Shown: piece by piece, positions 8,350-16,787 of the stretch
Layout of the letters: the number at the start of each line of letters is the position of its first letter
Numbering within the stretch: position 1 is the first letter of the stretch
From: an uncultured Collinsella sp.
GTDB taxonomy: Bacteria; Actinomycetota; Coriobacteriia; Coriobacteriales; Coriobacteriaceae
Assembly (NCBI GenBank): GCA_902465105.1
Contig: CABQLM010000001.1
Span: 1 to 64,000 of the forward strand
Direction: 5' to 3'
Length of the DNA stretch: 64,000 nucleotides
The notes under the pieces: generated by a model
Told to the model about the DNA's origin: nothing
Databases searched by the model: none
The model's input: the letters and a program-made list of their open reading frames with translations, nothing else
Position numbers and translations under genes: made by a program

Positions 8350-8425
8350 GCCTCCGTAGCTCAGGGGATAGAGCACCGCTCTCCTAAAGCGGGTGTCGAC
8401 GGTTCGAATCCGCCCGGGGGCACCA
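8350..8425 (+). tRNA. tRNA-Arg (anticodon CCT)
   Basis: A 76-nt cloverleaf with encoded CCA. The acceptor arm GCCTCCG pairs with CGGGGGC. The anticodon stem CCGCT/AGCGG encloses the loop CTCCTAA, so the anticodon is CCT. The T arm is GGTTCGAATCC. It serves AGG arginine codons. The 3' part from 8381 is duplicated at 19182, marking it as the integration site of the mobile element; the element supplies the present 3' end and keeps the tRNA intact. Confidence 0.95.
8381..8414. repeat. attL, 34-bp core inside tRNA-Arg
   Basis: Identical over 34 bp to 19182-19215. The match starts exactly at the anticodon loop (CTCCTAAAGC) and ends in the T arm (AATCCGCC); flanking bases differ on both sides. Confidence 0.9.
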
Positions 8426-8498
8426 GAAGAAAATGCAGGTCAGACGGTATAAATCGTCTGGCCTGTTTCTGTATGGATAGGGCTAAATAGACGATAGA

Positions 8499-8573
8499 GG
8501 GGTGAAAAAGGGGTGAAAGAAAGTTCTATGATGAAAACAGCTCGCCTACATATTTCACTCCGATATTTCACCC
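8499..8573. promoter_or_regulatory. Candidate integrase arm-type sites near attL (GGGGTGAA repeats)
   Basis: GGGGTGAA occurs at 8499-8506 and 8510-8517, and inverted TTTCACTC / TTTCACCC at 8553-8560 and 8566-8573. Very similar repeats lie near attR at 19022-19074. Placement just inside both ends fits arm-binding sites of tyrosine integrases. No function has been shown. Confidence 0.45.
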
Positions 8574-8581
8574 AAATATCC

Positions 8582-8650
8582 GGTTTTCAACCCTTTCCAC
8601 AGTCTGCGGGCTTATAAGAAGCCCTCCGACTATGGAAAGCGTTGAAAACC
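8582..8650. repeat. Complex palindrome 1 near attL
   Basis: Nested perfect arms: GGTTTTCAAC (8582-8591) with GTTGAAAACC (8641-8650), CTTTCCA with TGGAAAG, AGTC with GACT, and an inner GGGCTT with AAGCCC. It shares CCCTCCGAC and the GTTTTCAAC arm with the next palindrome (8670-8755). The 332-bp gap 8426-8757 holds only these two structures and the arm-type sites. Confidence 0.6.
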
Positions 8651-8669
8651 TAGGGTGACGTTGCTGTGA

Positions 8670-8755
8670 GAAGGGCGAGTTTCCAACAGCCCCCGGTGTC
8701 TCCGGGTTACACTTGGGACCCTCCGACACCGAGGACCGTTGAAAACTCGCCCTTC
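8670..8755. repeat. Complex palindrome 2 near attL, next to the specificity-subunit stop
   Basis: 18-bp outer arms (8670-8687 and 8738-8755, one mismatch), a middle stem GGTGTC/GACACC, and an inner GGGT..ACCC hairpin. The nested layout and the CCCTCCGAC string match palindrome 1, although most paired bases differ, so structure is kept while sequence varies. There is no T-run, so simple termination is not supported. Confidence 0.6.
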
Positions 8756-8757
8756 TG

Positions 8758-9849
8758 CTAAGCAGGCATTTTTTCTAAGTAGGCCAGTTGCTTCAGAAGC
8801 AGCTGGAGAGTAATTGACATTCCAAATATTTCCATGAAAGTGAAGTCTGGCTCGCCACCGTTTACAGAGGGAAGCATAATTGCCTGGCGTGCCATCCTTG
8901 TAGCATTGAACTTGTACAGATAGCCAAACTTGCTCTTTTGCTGCTGGATGGCGACTTTTAGGAAGAGGTAGATAAACTCGTTGCCCTTGTTGTTCTTGAC
9001 GTGAAAGCGTTTAACGTCATCGGAGAAAATGCACTCATAGGGGTGGTAGAACCCAAGGCAGACGCCATTACCGTTATAGTTCACGCCAAGGACATTGTTG
9101 TCGAGCGACGAATTCTTATCAGCCGTAAAACCGGCAATCCCGTTGCTATTGTCAAGCGCCCCAATAAACGGTCGTCTTCCATACTTTCGGTTACGAGATT
9201 CCAAGCGCCTCCCGGAACGAATGTCGAATATTTGGCTGATTGAGTACGATTTCCAATCTCTTTCGTGCAGTGAGGAGTGGTCGAACTCGGGGTTATTTAC
9301 TCTCTCTCTCTCGATGGAGGCGATGCGCTTCATCAGGAATTCGCGGCAGCGCTGGACTTGAATGGCTTCTCGCTCGCGGATGTAATCCTCCATGAACTGC
9401 CAATCGGGATTGCTGGACTCATCGATGGGAAGCATTACTCGTAGCAAATTGAGCCGTTTTAGGCTGATCGACCTTCCGTGGCCGAATAGCGTTCGCTGTT
9501 TAGAAATGGATGCGGCCACGAATTGCATGGCATATCTTGAGAGGTTTCCGATTGAGTCTCTTGGCCTTAAGTCCGTTACGTGGGTGTCGAGAGCGAACTC
9601 CATTGGTTGGTAGTACGCGAGACCCGCCCCGCCATCGCCGTCGTTGTTTAGAGTGATGGCGTGGCCACGATGAAGTCTTTCGTTTGGGATAGAGACAAAA
9701 GCCTTTACGCCGTTGTCGCAGTTGCGAGCGGAAATAAGTGGAACGTCTCCGACCTGAAGAGAGGTCATGTTTTTCTCGGTGCCGCGAGCCGGTTGAAATA
9801 AATCCGAGATTTTAAAGGGTGCCCAATCCCTGTTATTCAAATCGAGCAT
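8758..9849 (-). CDS. Restriction-modification specificity (S/B) subunit
   Basis: A 363-residue DNA specificity protein with two target-recognition halves: WAPFKISDLFQPARGT near residue 7 and WKSYSISQIFDIRSGRRL near 190, each followed by a stretch like PLISARNCDNGVKAF or PFIGALDNSNGIAGF. Each half ends in a helix of the type that spaces the recognition domains. The ATG at 9849 has AGGAGGG at good distance and overlaps the end of the upstream gene by 17 bp; an upstream ATG at 9882 lies inside that gene. With the adjacent fused nuclease/methylase it resembles the BcgI B subunit (about 340 residues). Confidence 0.82.
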   Translation of the reverse strand: MLDLNNRDWAPFKISDLFQPARGTEKNMTSLQVGDVPLISARNCDNGVKAFVSIPNERLHRGHAITLNNDGDGGAGLAYYQPMEFALDTHVTDLRPRDSIGNLSRYAMQFVAASISKQRTLFGHGRSISLKRLNLLRVMLPIDESSNPDWQFMEDYIREREAIQVQRCREFLMKRIASIERERVNNPEFDHSSLHERDWKSYSISQIFDIRSGRRLESRNRKYGRRPFIGALDNSNGIAGFTADKNSSLDNNVLGVNYNGNGVCLGFYHPYECIFSDDVKRFHVKNNKGNEFIYLFLKVAIQQQKSKFGYLYKFNATRMARQAIMLPSVNGGEPDFTFMEIFGMSITLQLLLKQLAYLEKMPA

Positions 9850-11757
9850 CGGGGCCCTCCTCGAAGAGATAGCTACGACCATGAGAAACCATGTCTAGCT
9901 GGAATGTTAGATAATCGGCTATTGCCTTCTCGAAATCCTCTTCGGTAGGTATCTCGTCGTTGAAGTAATAGAAGCTGTGCAGCCACTCGTCATCTGGCTT
10001 GACGGTCGAGCTGACGCAGAATTTCGATGGGGCGTCTTCGCGGCCGTTCCAAACGTCAAGAAGATGCTGCTTTCTGTCCTTTGCAGAGTCGCCTTCGACC
10101 AGGCCGACGTGCGCCCTTACCTCATAGCCATCATCCCTAAAGTCGATGAAACGGCATTCCTTTTCAGGGTCATGTGGTTCGCCGGCAGTGAACACGGCTA
10201 TGACGGGATTCGTTCCGACCCCATAGAATGTATCGGTGTTGCACGTAATAACGCCTTCGAGGGTGTGATGCTTGAGGATGGAGACCTTGAACTCCTTCTC
10301 GGCTTTGCTTTTCCGGTCATGGATGATTGCGGAACGATGACCGCCGCTCTCGCACCTATTGTGAGAGAGTCGAGAAGACGTTCCACAAAAGATAGCTCGT
10401 ATTGGCTTGGATCCGCTTTGGTTCCTTGGCTGTATGGAGGATTCATCAGCCCGACCGTTGCCCCTTTGAGCTGTATCTGGGCCGGGTTTTGCTTGAGGAA
10501 ATCGCAGCATTCGAGGTTACTGTTTCCGTCTCGCCTAAGAATCATGTTTGCAGCCGCGACTGCAAACATGTTGCTTTGGAGCTCGATGCCGTGAAGGCGC
10601 TTTTTCTTAATGTCTTTGCGTTGCTGCTCGCTGGTTGCAGAAGAAAGCATGCGATGCATGGCGGCGATGAGAAATCCCGCCGTTCCGCATGTTGGGTCAA
10701 GCACCGTATCTGTAGGCTTAACATCAACGAGCTCACACATAAGGTCGCAGATGTGCTTTGGCGTGAGTACGATGCCGAGTGTTTGGCCGTCCCCGCCGGA
10801 ATAGCTCATAAACTCGCCGTAAAAGCGACCTATGAAGTCTTCAGAAGTCTGCTGGTACTTGATGCTTTTGAAAACGTGTTCGTTAAGGAAGTTCGTGTAG
10901 TAGTGCAACGGGGTCATCCCTAGGGTGTCATTGACCTCGTTTAAGCGAAAGCTTGTTTGAACAATGCCGAACTCAGCAAGAAGCTTGTTTTTCTTCACAT
11001 CTGGCCCGACGTTGGAGCGCGTGAGTCTTCCACGAATGGCGTTCATCAGCTTATCGCCGTCGCGCATGCCTTCGGTCTGGTCCCCGGTAAGGGAATCGAT
11101 TGAGAATCCGCCGTATTCGATTTCATCCAAAGCTAGAAGAATCCCCGCTACCACAAGAGCCTTGTCTTGGTCCTTGATGGAGCCGTAGGTGCGAAGATAT
11201 TCGTGAAGCTCTGCCGCATCCTTGAGAATTTGTTCGGTGGTCTTCTCGACGTCGGTTGGTTCGTCAAGAACATACCGTGTGTAGTATTCAACGATGTTGC
11301 TCGGTGAGAGCCAAGTGAACGATTCGAGGTCTGGGAGCCTCTTGTAGCCTTCTCGGTCATTCACGAACACGGGAGATATGGTGTGATGCTTGGAGTCCCC
11401 TGAAACCCCAACGGCGAAGACCTCAGTGAAAGGGCTCTTCTTTGCGATGTGCGAGGCGTAGTGATAGGCACCGTTGACGGCATAATCGGTAACGGCCTCG
11501 GTGCTCATGTCGAGGATGTCAGAATCTGTTAGCTTTTCATGTCGGCTCTGGCTCGCCTTATCTTCGATGACAAGAACAAAGCGGCCAATTTTCGAAACGT
11601 ATTCAGGATAGCCAGCGTTTCCCGTTCCGCGCTTGGATGCGTCCTTGAGGGCGTTGTCGATTTCTTTGATGCTGCTCCCCTGTGATGTGAACTCAATATC
11701 ACATTCGGTGAGCCTGTCGGCAACCCAAAGGTCGAGTGCGGCTTCTTTCCTGGCCAT
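9833..11757 (-). pseudogene. Type IIB (BcgI-like) restriction-methylation subunit, frameshifted
   Basis: The gene is read in two frames. The first frame starts at the ATG 11757 (AAAGGA upstream) and has a PD-(D/E)xK-like nuclease motif GYPEYV...VIEDKAS (P51-E52, E65, K67), then N6-adenine methylase motifs DPTCGTAGFL (about residue 353) and NPPY (about 439). After VPQSSMTGK it shifts. The second frame resumes with SKAEKEFKVSILKHHTLEGV and runs to 9833. The break lies at a run of four T on the plus strand at 10309-10312; one extra T would restore a protein of about 640 residues. Length and domain order fit BcgI A (about 637 residues) and explain why no hsdR is present. It could be a true mutation, phase variation or a sequencing error. 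Confidence 0.78.
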
Positions 11758-11925
11758 GTGAAATCCTTTGATAACGAGCTGGTGCGAATTGAATCGCGAC
11801 AAAGATATCCAACAGTTTAACCTCCGGCTATAGAGCAAAGGAAAACTACTTCCAATCGGAATTATCGAACGGTAGCGATTCGAGGTTGTCACGTAGCGAT
11901 CGGCCTTGAGGCCGATGGGTCCCGC

Positions 11926-11949
11926 TTATGGGCGGGACCCCCGTGACGC
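11926..11949. repeat. GC hairpin upstream of the RM genes
   Basis: GGGTCCCGC and GCGGGACCC pair around a short TTATGG loop. The whole gap 11758-12356 (about 600 bp) holds no gene I can support. It is GC-rich, with many short dyads including this one, 12221-12268 and 12331-12357, and may be the element's transfer-origin region. Confidence 0.45.
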
Positions 11950-12220
11950 ATAGCGTCGCTCTCGCTGCGGCTCCCTGGCAACGCTCCCCAGGGTCGCGTT
12001 TCGTCCGCCTCCGCTCACGCCGGCCCCACCCGCCGAACGGCTTCGCTCGATGGCTTCCAGAAGTCGCCATCGCTCCGCCGTGGTCGCCGGGCGGGGCCTC
12101 TCGCGCCGGGTCGCCGAGCACCGTCGTGCGACGCTCCCCATGGGTCGCGTCTCCTCGGCGTCGGCTCAACCGGCGCTCACCTGCCTGGGCTCGCGTTGTC
12201 TTGGCAACCGGCTCGCTCCG

Positions 12221-12268
12221 TGCAGGCAAGATATGGATTCCGTTGCACGGAATCATCTTGCCGCCTGC
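12221..12268. other. Candidate oriT: long inverted repeat downstream of the relaxase gene
   Basis: GCAAGAT and ATCTTGC (12226-12232, 12255-12261) enclose ATTCCGT tgc ACGGAAT. An outer GCAGG / CCTGC pairing continues with a small bulge. Long inverted repeats beside a relaxase gene are typical of transfer origins. No nick site can be named from sequence alone. Confidence 0.4.
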
Positions 12269-12330
12269 GGCGGGGCGGCGAACCGCTCCGAGGTCGCTCT
12301 CGCCGAAGGGCTAAAAGAAAAGGCCGGGAC

Positions 12331-12357
12331 GCCTGTTGCGTCCCGGCCCCAAGAGCT
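12331..12357 (-). terminator. Hairpin at the 3' end of the relaxase gene
   Basis: GGCCGGGACGC and GCGTCCCGGCC pair perfectly around a CTGTT loop, followed on the minus strand by TTTTCTTTTAG. This fits an intrinsic terminator for the leftward mobilization operon. Confidence 0.65.
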
Positions 12358-13295
12358 CAGTCGTCGCGCCCGTTCTGATTCTCCAGCGCCTTTCGCTCAA
12401 GCTCCCAGAACGCCCGCATCGCCGTCGCTATCCCGCGCAGCGTGAAGCGGACGGTGATGCCGGTCGAGCGGTCGACGGCGAAACCGAGCCTTCCGCCGTT
12501 GACCTTCCTCACGGCCCCGAGCGACTTCGAGGGGAAGCGGTACTGGAGGCTCCCGCCCTTGGACTTGGCGAGCTCGATGCCGTCCCGCCTGAGCCGCCGC
12601 TCAAGCTCGCCCATCCGGTCAGGGCAGTCGCGCATGCGCCCGACCTCCTCGATCCGGCGGGCGACCGCGACGCGGATGCGGGCGTTCTCCGAGCGCTCGG
12701 CCTGCCCCTTTCGGGCCATGTCGCGCTCTTCCGTGCCGGGTTGCCTCGCGTGGACGCGCGAGTTGGCCTTGCCGCGCTCAAGCTGCCTGAGGCCGTACCT
12801 TTCGTCCAGGGTACGGACGGTCTTCACGCGTGATGCCGCCGCCTTCCGGGCGGGGCCCTCGTCGAGCCTTCGGCCGGTTTCCAGATCACTGCGGTTGATG
12901 CCGAGGTGCACGGCGTAGCGGTCGGTGGCGTCCGCGCGGCAGCGCTCGCGGTGCAGCACCATCACGACTTCCTGGTTGGGGTAGCGCTCGGCCGCGTACT
13001 CCCTCGCGTAGCGCATGCACAGCTCCGGCGTCATCTTCCCGCCGTTGAGGTCGCACTCGTCTGGGAGGAACCCGAGTATCTGGTGCTGCATGTAGGTGCA
13101 CCTGGCACCGGCCTTGCCGGGCCTATCGTGACCCATGGCCGCCCTCGTGTCTGCCATCTCCTGAAACCAGCGGTCATCGTCGATGATGTTCTGCGTGCCG
13201 TGGGCGAGCGCCTTGTCGCGGTCCCAGGAGAGGTAATCCCTGAGTCTCGCGAGGTGCTTCTCGCTGCAGACGCTCGTCTGCTTTATCGCCGTCAT
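12357..13295 (-). CDS. Relaxase / mobilization nuclease-like protein
   Basis: A 312-residue protein. Near the N-terminus YLSWDRDKALAHGTQNI offers a candidate catalytic Tyr. Near residue 110 the pattern VVMVLH...DRYAVHLGIN resembles the His motif of MobA/VirD2-type relaxases, which nick one strand at oriT and lead it into the recipient. The middle is highly charged (Arg/Glu-rich) and the C-terminus is a small mixed domain. The start has GGGAGGCGACC in front and lies 10 bp after the coupling-protein gene, in the same operon. The relaxase subfamily is not certain. Confidence 0.72.
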   Translation of the reverse strand: MTAIKQTSVCSEKHLARLRDYLSWDRDKALAHGTQNIIDDDRWFQEMADTRAAMGHDRPGKAGARCTYMQHQILGFLPDECDLNGGKMTPELCMRYAREYAAERYPNQEVVMVLHRERCRADATDRYAVHLGINRSDLETGRRLDEGPARKAAASRVKTVRTLDERYGLRQLERGKANSRVHARQPGTEERDMARKGQAERSENARIRVAVARRIEEVGRMRDCPDRMGELERRLRRDGIELAKSKGGSLQYRFPSKSLGAVRKVNGGRLGFAVDRSTGITVRFTLRGIATAMRAFWELERKALENQNGRDD

Positions 13296-13305
13296 GGTCG
13301 CCTCC

Positions 13306-15228
13306 CTAGTCGAGCGAGAGCCCGCTGAATTTACCGCCCGGCTTGCTCCCGTTCTTCTTCTCCGGCTCGGGCCACTTTGGGCACCAGGTCGAGGCCTCCT
13401 CGCGCATCTTCCCAGCAGCTGACTCGTCGAGGCGGCGCTGGTAGGCGCGACGGTTCTCCGCCTCGTGCTCGGGGGTTCCGAGGTCGAAGTGCTCCCTTGT
13501 GGGCGTGTTGGTGCAGTCGGTGACGGGGGAGCGGAAGACGCCGGCTCGACATGTGGGCATGCCGTTGTCCGCGTGCTTCACGACGATGATCCCGTCCCGG
13601 TCCGGGGCCATGTCGCGCCACTCCCAGGGGTGTATCACGTCGTCGGCGCTCTCGCTGTAGGACGTCGAGGAGGACGTGCCTGACGCGGCCCTGCCGTTGC
13701 TCGTGCCCTGCGTGTGGCGCGTGGTCTTGCCGATGAGCTCGGTGAAGTACCGGCGGTCCTCCTCCTCGGCGAGTTTCATCGCGACCTTGATGCCGCAGTT
13801 CGCGAGGATCTTCCTGCGGCCGTCTCTCTCGCCATACTTATTGAGCTGGGATACGTCCTGCGTCGCTCCGACCCAGAACGTCCCGTAGCTGCGCCCGAGA
13901 CTGAGGAGGGCGGGCAGGCACTCGACGCGGGGCAGGTTGCCCCACTCGTCGCCGAGTATCTGCACGGGGCGGGGGAGCCTGCCGCCGTTCACGTCCGCGA
14001 CCGCCTGGACCGAAGCCCAGAGCTGCGAGAGGAACATCGCCGCGATGCAGTTGTAGGGGGAGCCCTCGTCGAGCACGTGGAGGAAGACGGCGCTCTTCTC
14101 CGTGAGCACCGTGTGCGGGTCGATGTCGGAGCCGGAGGTCATCCAGGCGACTGGGGCGGAGGAGAACGGGCGCAGGGCGACCTTGAGCGTCGAGAGGATG
14201 CTCCTGAGCTCGTTGCCGCCCGAGGAGACGAACTGCGACGCCCTGCCCTTGGCGGGGTGGCCGCTCGGCAGAGCGCGGAAGACGGCCTTCAGGGGCTCGG
14301 ACGGGTCGTCTCCCTCGGCCTCGGTGCCGCGGTCCAGGACCTCGCAGACGGTCGCGAGGTGCTTTGATTCCTCGGGACACTCGTCGGACATGGAGACCAG
14401 CAGGACCAGGGCCGAGAGCAGGCCCCTGGCCGAGGCGGTCCAGTGCGAGCCCTTGTCTTTCTCGTCGTCCTGCACCACGAGCTCCGCGATGGCGTCCGCC
14501 GCCTGCTCGGCCTCCTGGTCGCGTCCCTCGGCATGGAGGTCGAGCACCTGCTTGAGCGGGTTGAACCTCTGTCCCCTATAGGGGTGCTGCGTGTCGAGAA
14601 GCAGGACGCGATAGCCTCGCTGGACGAGCTCGTCGCCCGTCAGCTCTATGAGCTCGTTTTTCACGTCGGAGACGATTAGGGTCGCGGGCTCGGATCCGTT
14701 GGAAGCGCCGCCGTAGCTGAGCAGGTCGATTGAGGGGAGATAGAGGAAGCGACTCTTACCTGACCCGGTGGCCCCTGACACGAAGGCCATCTTCTTGGGC
14801 TCGTAGAGATAGCAGGGTCTGCCGTGATACTTGGTGAACCCATAGACGAACCCACGTGACGAGGGATTCGTCGAGCCGTCCCAGGTCATGGACCCTTTTA
14901 TGACCTCGCGACCCGTCTTGACGTGGGCGTCGCCGAGCACGCCGCCGTCCTCGCCCCTCGCGTTGAGGGCGGTCGAGTAGGCGATGAGAGCACAGATGCA
15001 AAAGGCGAGGAGGAAGGTCAGCAGGGTTCCGAGCGGGCAAGCAGTGAACGCACCCGTGAGCCACCAGCCGAGGACGGTATCCACGCCGAACGACGACGGA
15101 ATCGCAGCCGCGCCTAACGGTGTCCCGGCGATGAAATCGTCGACGGGGACGGCGAGGACGGGGCATACGAGGATCGCTAGGAGAAGAGATGATATGAGTG
15201 CTGTGGACATCTTGGTTTTCATGATCAT
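13306..15228 (-). CDS. VirD4/TraG-type conjugative coupling protein
   Basis: A 640-residue membrane ATPase with two N-terminal membrane helices (about residues 8-27 and 55-85), Walker A GATGSGKSRF near 150, and Walker B region PVQILGDEWGNLPRVE near 435 followed by the coupling-protein signature WVGATQDVSQLNKYG. These proteins link the relaxase-DNA complex to a type IV secretion channel. The start overlaps the mobC stop in an ATGA arrangement. The Gly/Ser-rich stretch near 530 (TQGTSNGRAASGTSSSTS) and the charged tail are likely flexible. Confidence 0.9.
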   Translation of the reverse strand: MIMKTKMSTALISSLLLAILVCPVLAVPVDDFIAGTPLGAAAIPSSFGVDTVLGWWLTGAFTACPLGTLLTFLLAFCICALIAYSTALNARGEDGGVLGDAHVKTGREVIKGSMTWDGSTNPSSRGFVYGFTKYHGRPCYLYEPKKMAFVSGATGSGKSRFLYLPSIDLLSYGGASNGSEPATLIVSDVKNELIELTGDELVQRGYRVLLLDTQHPYRGQRFNPLKQVLDLHAEGRDQEAEQAADAIAELVVQDDEKDKGSHWTASARGLLSALVLLVSMSDECPEESKHLATVCEVLDRGTEAEGDDPSEPLKAVFRALPSGHPAKGRASQFVSSGGNELRSILSTLKVALRPFSSAPVAWMTSGSDIDPHTVLTEKSAVFLHVLDEGSPYNCIAAMFLSQLWASVQAVADVNGGRLPRPVQILGDEWGNLPRVECLPALLSLGRSYGTFWVGATQDVSQLNKYGERDGRRKILANCGIKVAMKLAEEEDRRYFTELIGKTTRHTQGTSNGRAASGTSSSTSYSESADDVIHPWEWRDMAPDRDGIIVVKHADNGMPTCRAGVFRSPVTDCTNTPTREHFDLGTPEHEAENRRAYQRRLDESAAGKMREEASTWCPKWPEPEKKNGSKPGGKFSGLSLD

Positions 15229-15569
15229 TCTCGATTCTTGGAGATGAGGTTCGATAGCTGCGAGGCCGTGCTCGATACCAGACGGACGGCCTCCGCGAGC
15301 TGTTGGGCCGTCTGCGTATCCACGCCATAGGCGTTTGCGGTGCGGACGGCCTGGTTGAGGTTTCCGCCCTGCTTCTTCATCTGATGAAGAAGCTGCCGCA
15401 GCGTCGCCTCGTCGGCGATCCTGACGGGCTTCTCACCGATGTGGAGGGCGGCTTCGCGCATGAACGTCGATGGGGCTATACCAAAAGAGGAGGAGCGCAC
15501 CGTGATGGCGGCACGCTCCTCCTCGGTCATGCGGACGTTTATATGCGCGGTCTTGGCTTTGCCACGCAT
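15225..15569 (-). CDS. mobC: MobC-like relaxosome accessory protein
   Basis: A 114-residue protein with the MobC pattern: a ribbon-helix-helix start (HINVRMTEEERAAITVRSSS), then MREAAL and the conserved GGNLNQAVRTANAYG near residue 70. MobC proteins bind near oriT and help the relaxase open the DNA. It lies 3 bp after the DnaB-like gene and overlaps the coupling-protein gene. Confidence 0.88.
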   Translation of the reverse strand: MRGKAKTAHINVRMTEEERAAITVRSSSFGIAPSTFMREAALHIGEKPVRIADEATLRQLLHQMKKQGGNLNQAVRTANAYGVDTQTAQQLAEAVRLVSSTASQLSNLISKNRE

Positions 15570-15572
15570 GGG

Positions 15573-16469
15573 CTAGCCCCTGTCGTGGAAGGTGGCGCGC
15601 GCACCGTCGAAGTCGAGTCGGGACTCGCCCAGCGTGCCGTAGCGGTTCTTGAGGGCGACGAGCTTGAGGGGCGTGCCGGTTGCGGGAGACTCGTAGGGCC
15701 ACTCGGGCTTGTCATTGTCATCGGCGAGGTAGAGCACCGAGTCAAAGCCGTACTCGACAGCGGAGGAACCACCGAACATGGCGAGGTTGGGCCTGGCCGA
15801 CTTCCCGGAATCGTAGGACTTGCGAGTGGTCGAGCTCAGTGCGATGACGGGAGAGCCATAGAGGTTCGAGATTTCGCGGAGGCCCTTCACGCATGCTGTA
15901 ATAGCCAATCGCTCGTCGATGAACTGCTGGTCCGCCGTGACGCCGCAGGCGAGGAGCTGGAGGTAGTCAATGAAGACGATGGGGACCTCGCCGCGCTCGC
16001 GTGTTACCAGCCCGACGAGGTTGGAGAGCTCCACGGTGTTGAGCGGGCCGGTGATGCAGAGATTGGGGGCGATCTTGGTGCGATATTTGTCGAGTGCAGC
16101 CTCGAAAGTCGCGTGCTTAGGGTGATTCTGGGTCGCGCAGCTGGAGACCTCGGACAACGCGACTTTGCCGTCGCTGAGACGCGCCAGGCTCTTCTCGATC
16201 AGCTTGTGCGCGGGAAGCTCGGCGGAAACGTAGATTACCGGGTGCCCGTCTGCCGCGAGCTTGTCGGCCTCCTGAAGTGCCAGTGTTGTCTTGCCCTTGC
16301 CCGGGGCGGTCCCGATTGCGTAGTTGAGCCCGGGGTAGACACCGCCGAGGATGCTGTTGAGTGCGTCGAGCCCGAAGGAGGCGATGGGCTTGTCTTCCTG
16401 AAGGGCGTGGATGTGCTCGTCGAGCACATCCAGCTCGAAGACGAGGGGATTGGCGTTCGGGCGCTGCAT
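15573..16469 (-). CDS. DnaB/RepA-like hexameric helicase-type ATPase
   Basis: A 298-residue RecA-fold protein resembling the C-terminal half of DnaB. It has a Walker A-like GTAPGKGKTTLALQEA near residue 53, a VIYVSAELPAHKLIEKSLAR segment near 79, and Walker B PIVFIDYLQLLACG near 165, then the DnaB-like VIALSST. It lacks the DnaB N-terminal domain. It probably supports replication or processing of the excised element. Start overlaps the upstream stop by one base. Confidence 0.78.
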   Translation of the reverse strand: MQRPNANPLVFELDVLDEHIHALQEDKPIASFGLDALNSILGGVYPGLNYAIGTAPGKGKTTLALQEADKLAADGHPVIYVSAELPAHKLIEKSLARLSDGKVALSEVSSCATQNHPKHATFEAALDKYRTKIAPNLCITGPLNTVELSNLVGLVTRERGEVPIVFIDYLQLLACGVTADQQFIDERLAITACVKGLREISNLYGSPVIALSSTTRKSYDSGKSARPNLAMFGGSSAVEYGFDSVLYLADDNDKPEWPYESPATGTPLKLVALKNRYGTLGESRLDFDGARATFHDRG

Positions 16470-16711
16470 TACTCGCTCGCCCCCTCTGCCAGCTTGTGGA
16501 AGTAGTCGAACAGGTCCTCTTCCATGACGAAGTACTGGTTGGCGATGCTAAAACAGTGGTGGGTGGACTTCATGAGCTTGATGGCGCTGGATTGTCCGAT
16601 GCCGGTGAGGATCTGAACGTCCAGGCGGCTCATGATGCGCTTGGTGCCGACATGGCGCAGGTTGATGCCTGCGGAGATGGCGTCGGTCTTGGGGTCATCT
16701 GCAAGATGCAT
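16469..16711 (-). CDS. Small helix-turn-helix protein, excisionase-like
   Basis: 80 residues, with a predicted winged or MerR-like helix-turn-helix (SRLDVQILTGIGQSSAIKLM, then a wing with YFVMEEDLFDYF). Size and place between integrase and replication genes suit an excisionase or a small DNA-binding factor. Specific function is not established. Confidence 0.6.
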   Translation of the reverse strand: MHLADDPKTDAISAGINLRHVGTKRIMSRLDVQILTGIGQSSAIKLMKSTHHCFSIANQYFVMEEDLFDYFHKLAEGASE

Positions 16712-16787
16712 GATAAACTCCTTGTTTGGGGCGCTCGGCTCCTCTTCGAGGTTTGGCGACTAAGAGAGGGGAGTCGGGTGCCGTTTT

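Noticed and set aside
8758..11757. Ordinary type I restriction system with a missing hsdR
   Set aside because: The methylase already carries an N-terminal nuclease-like motif, and the subunit sizes suit BcgI-type enzymes.
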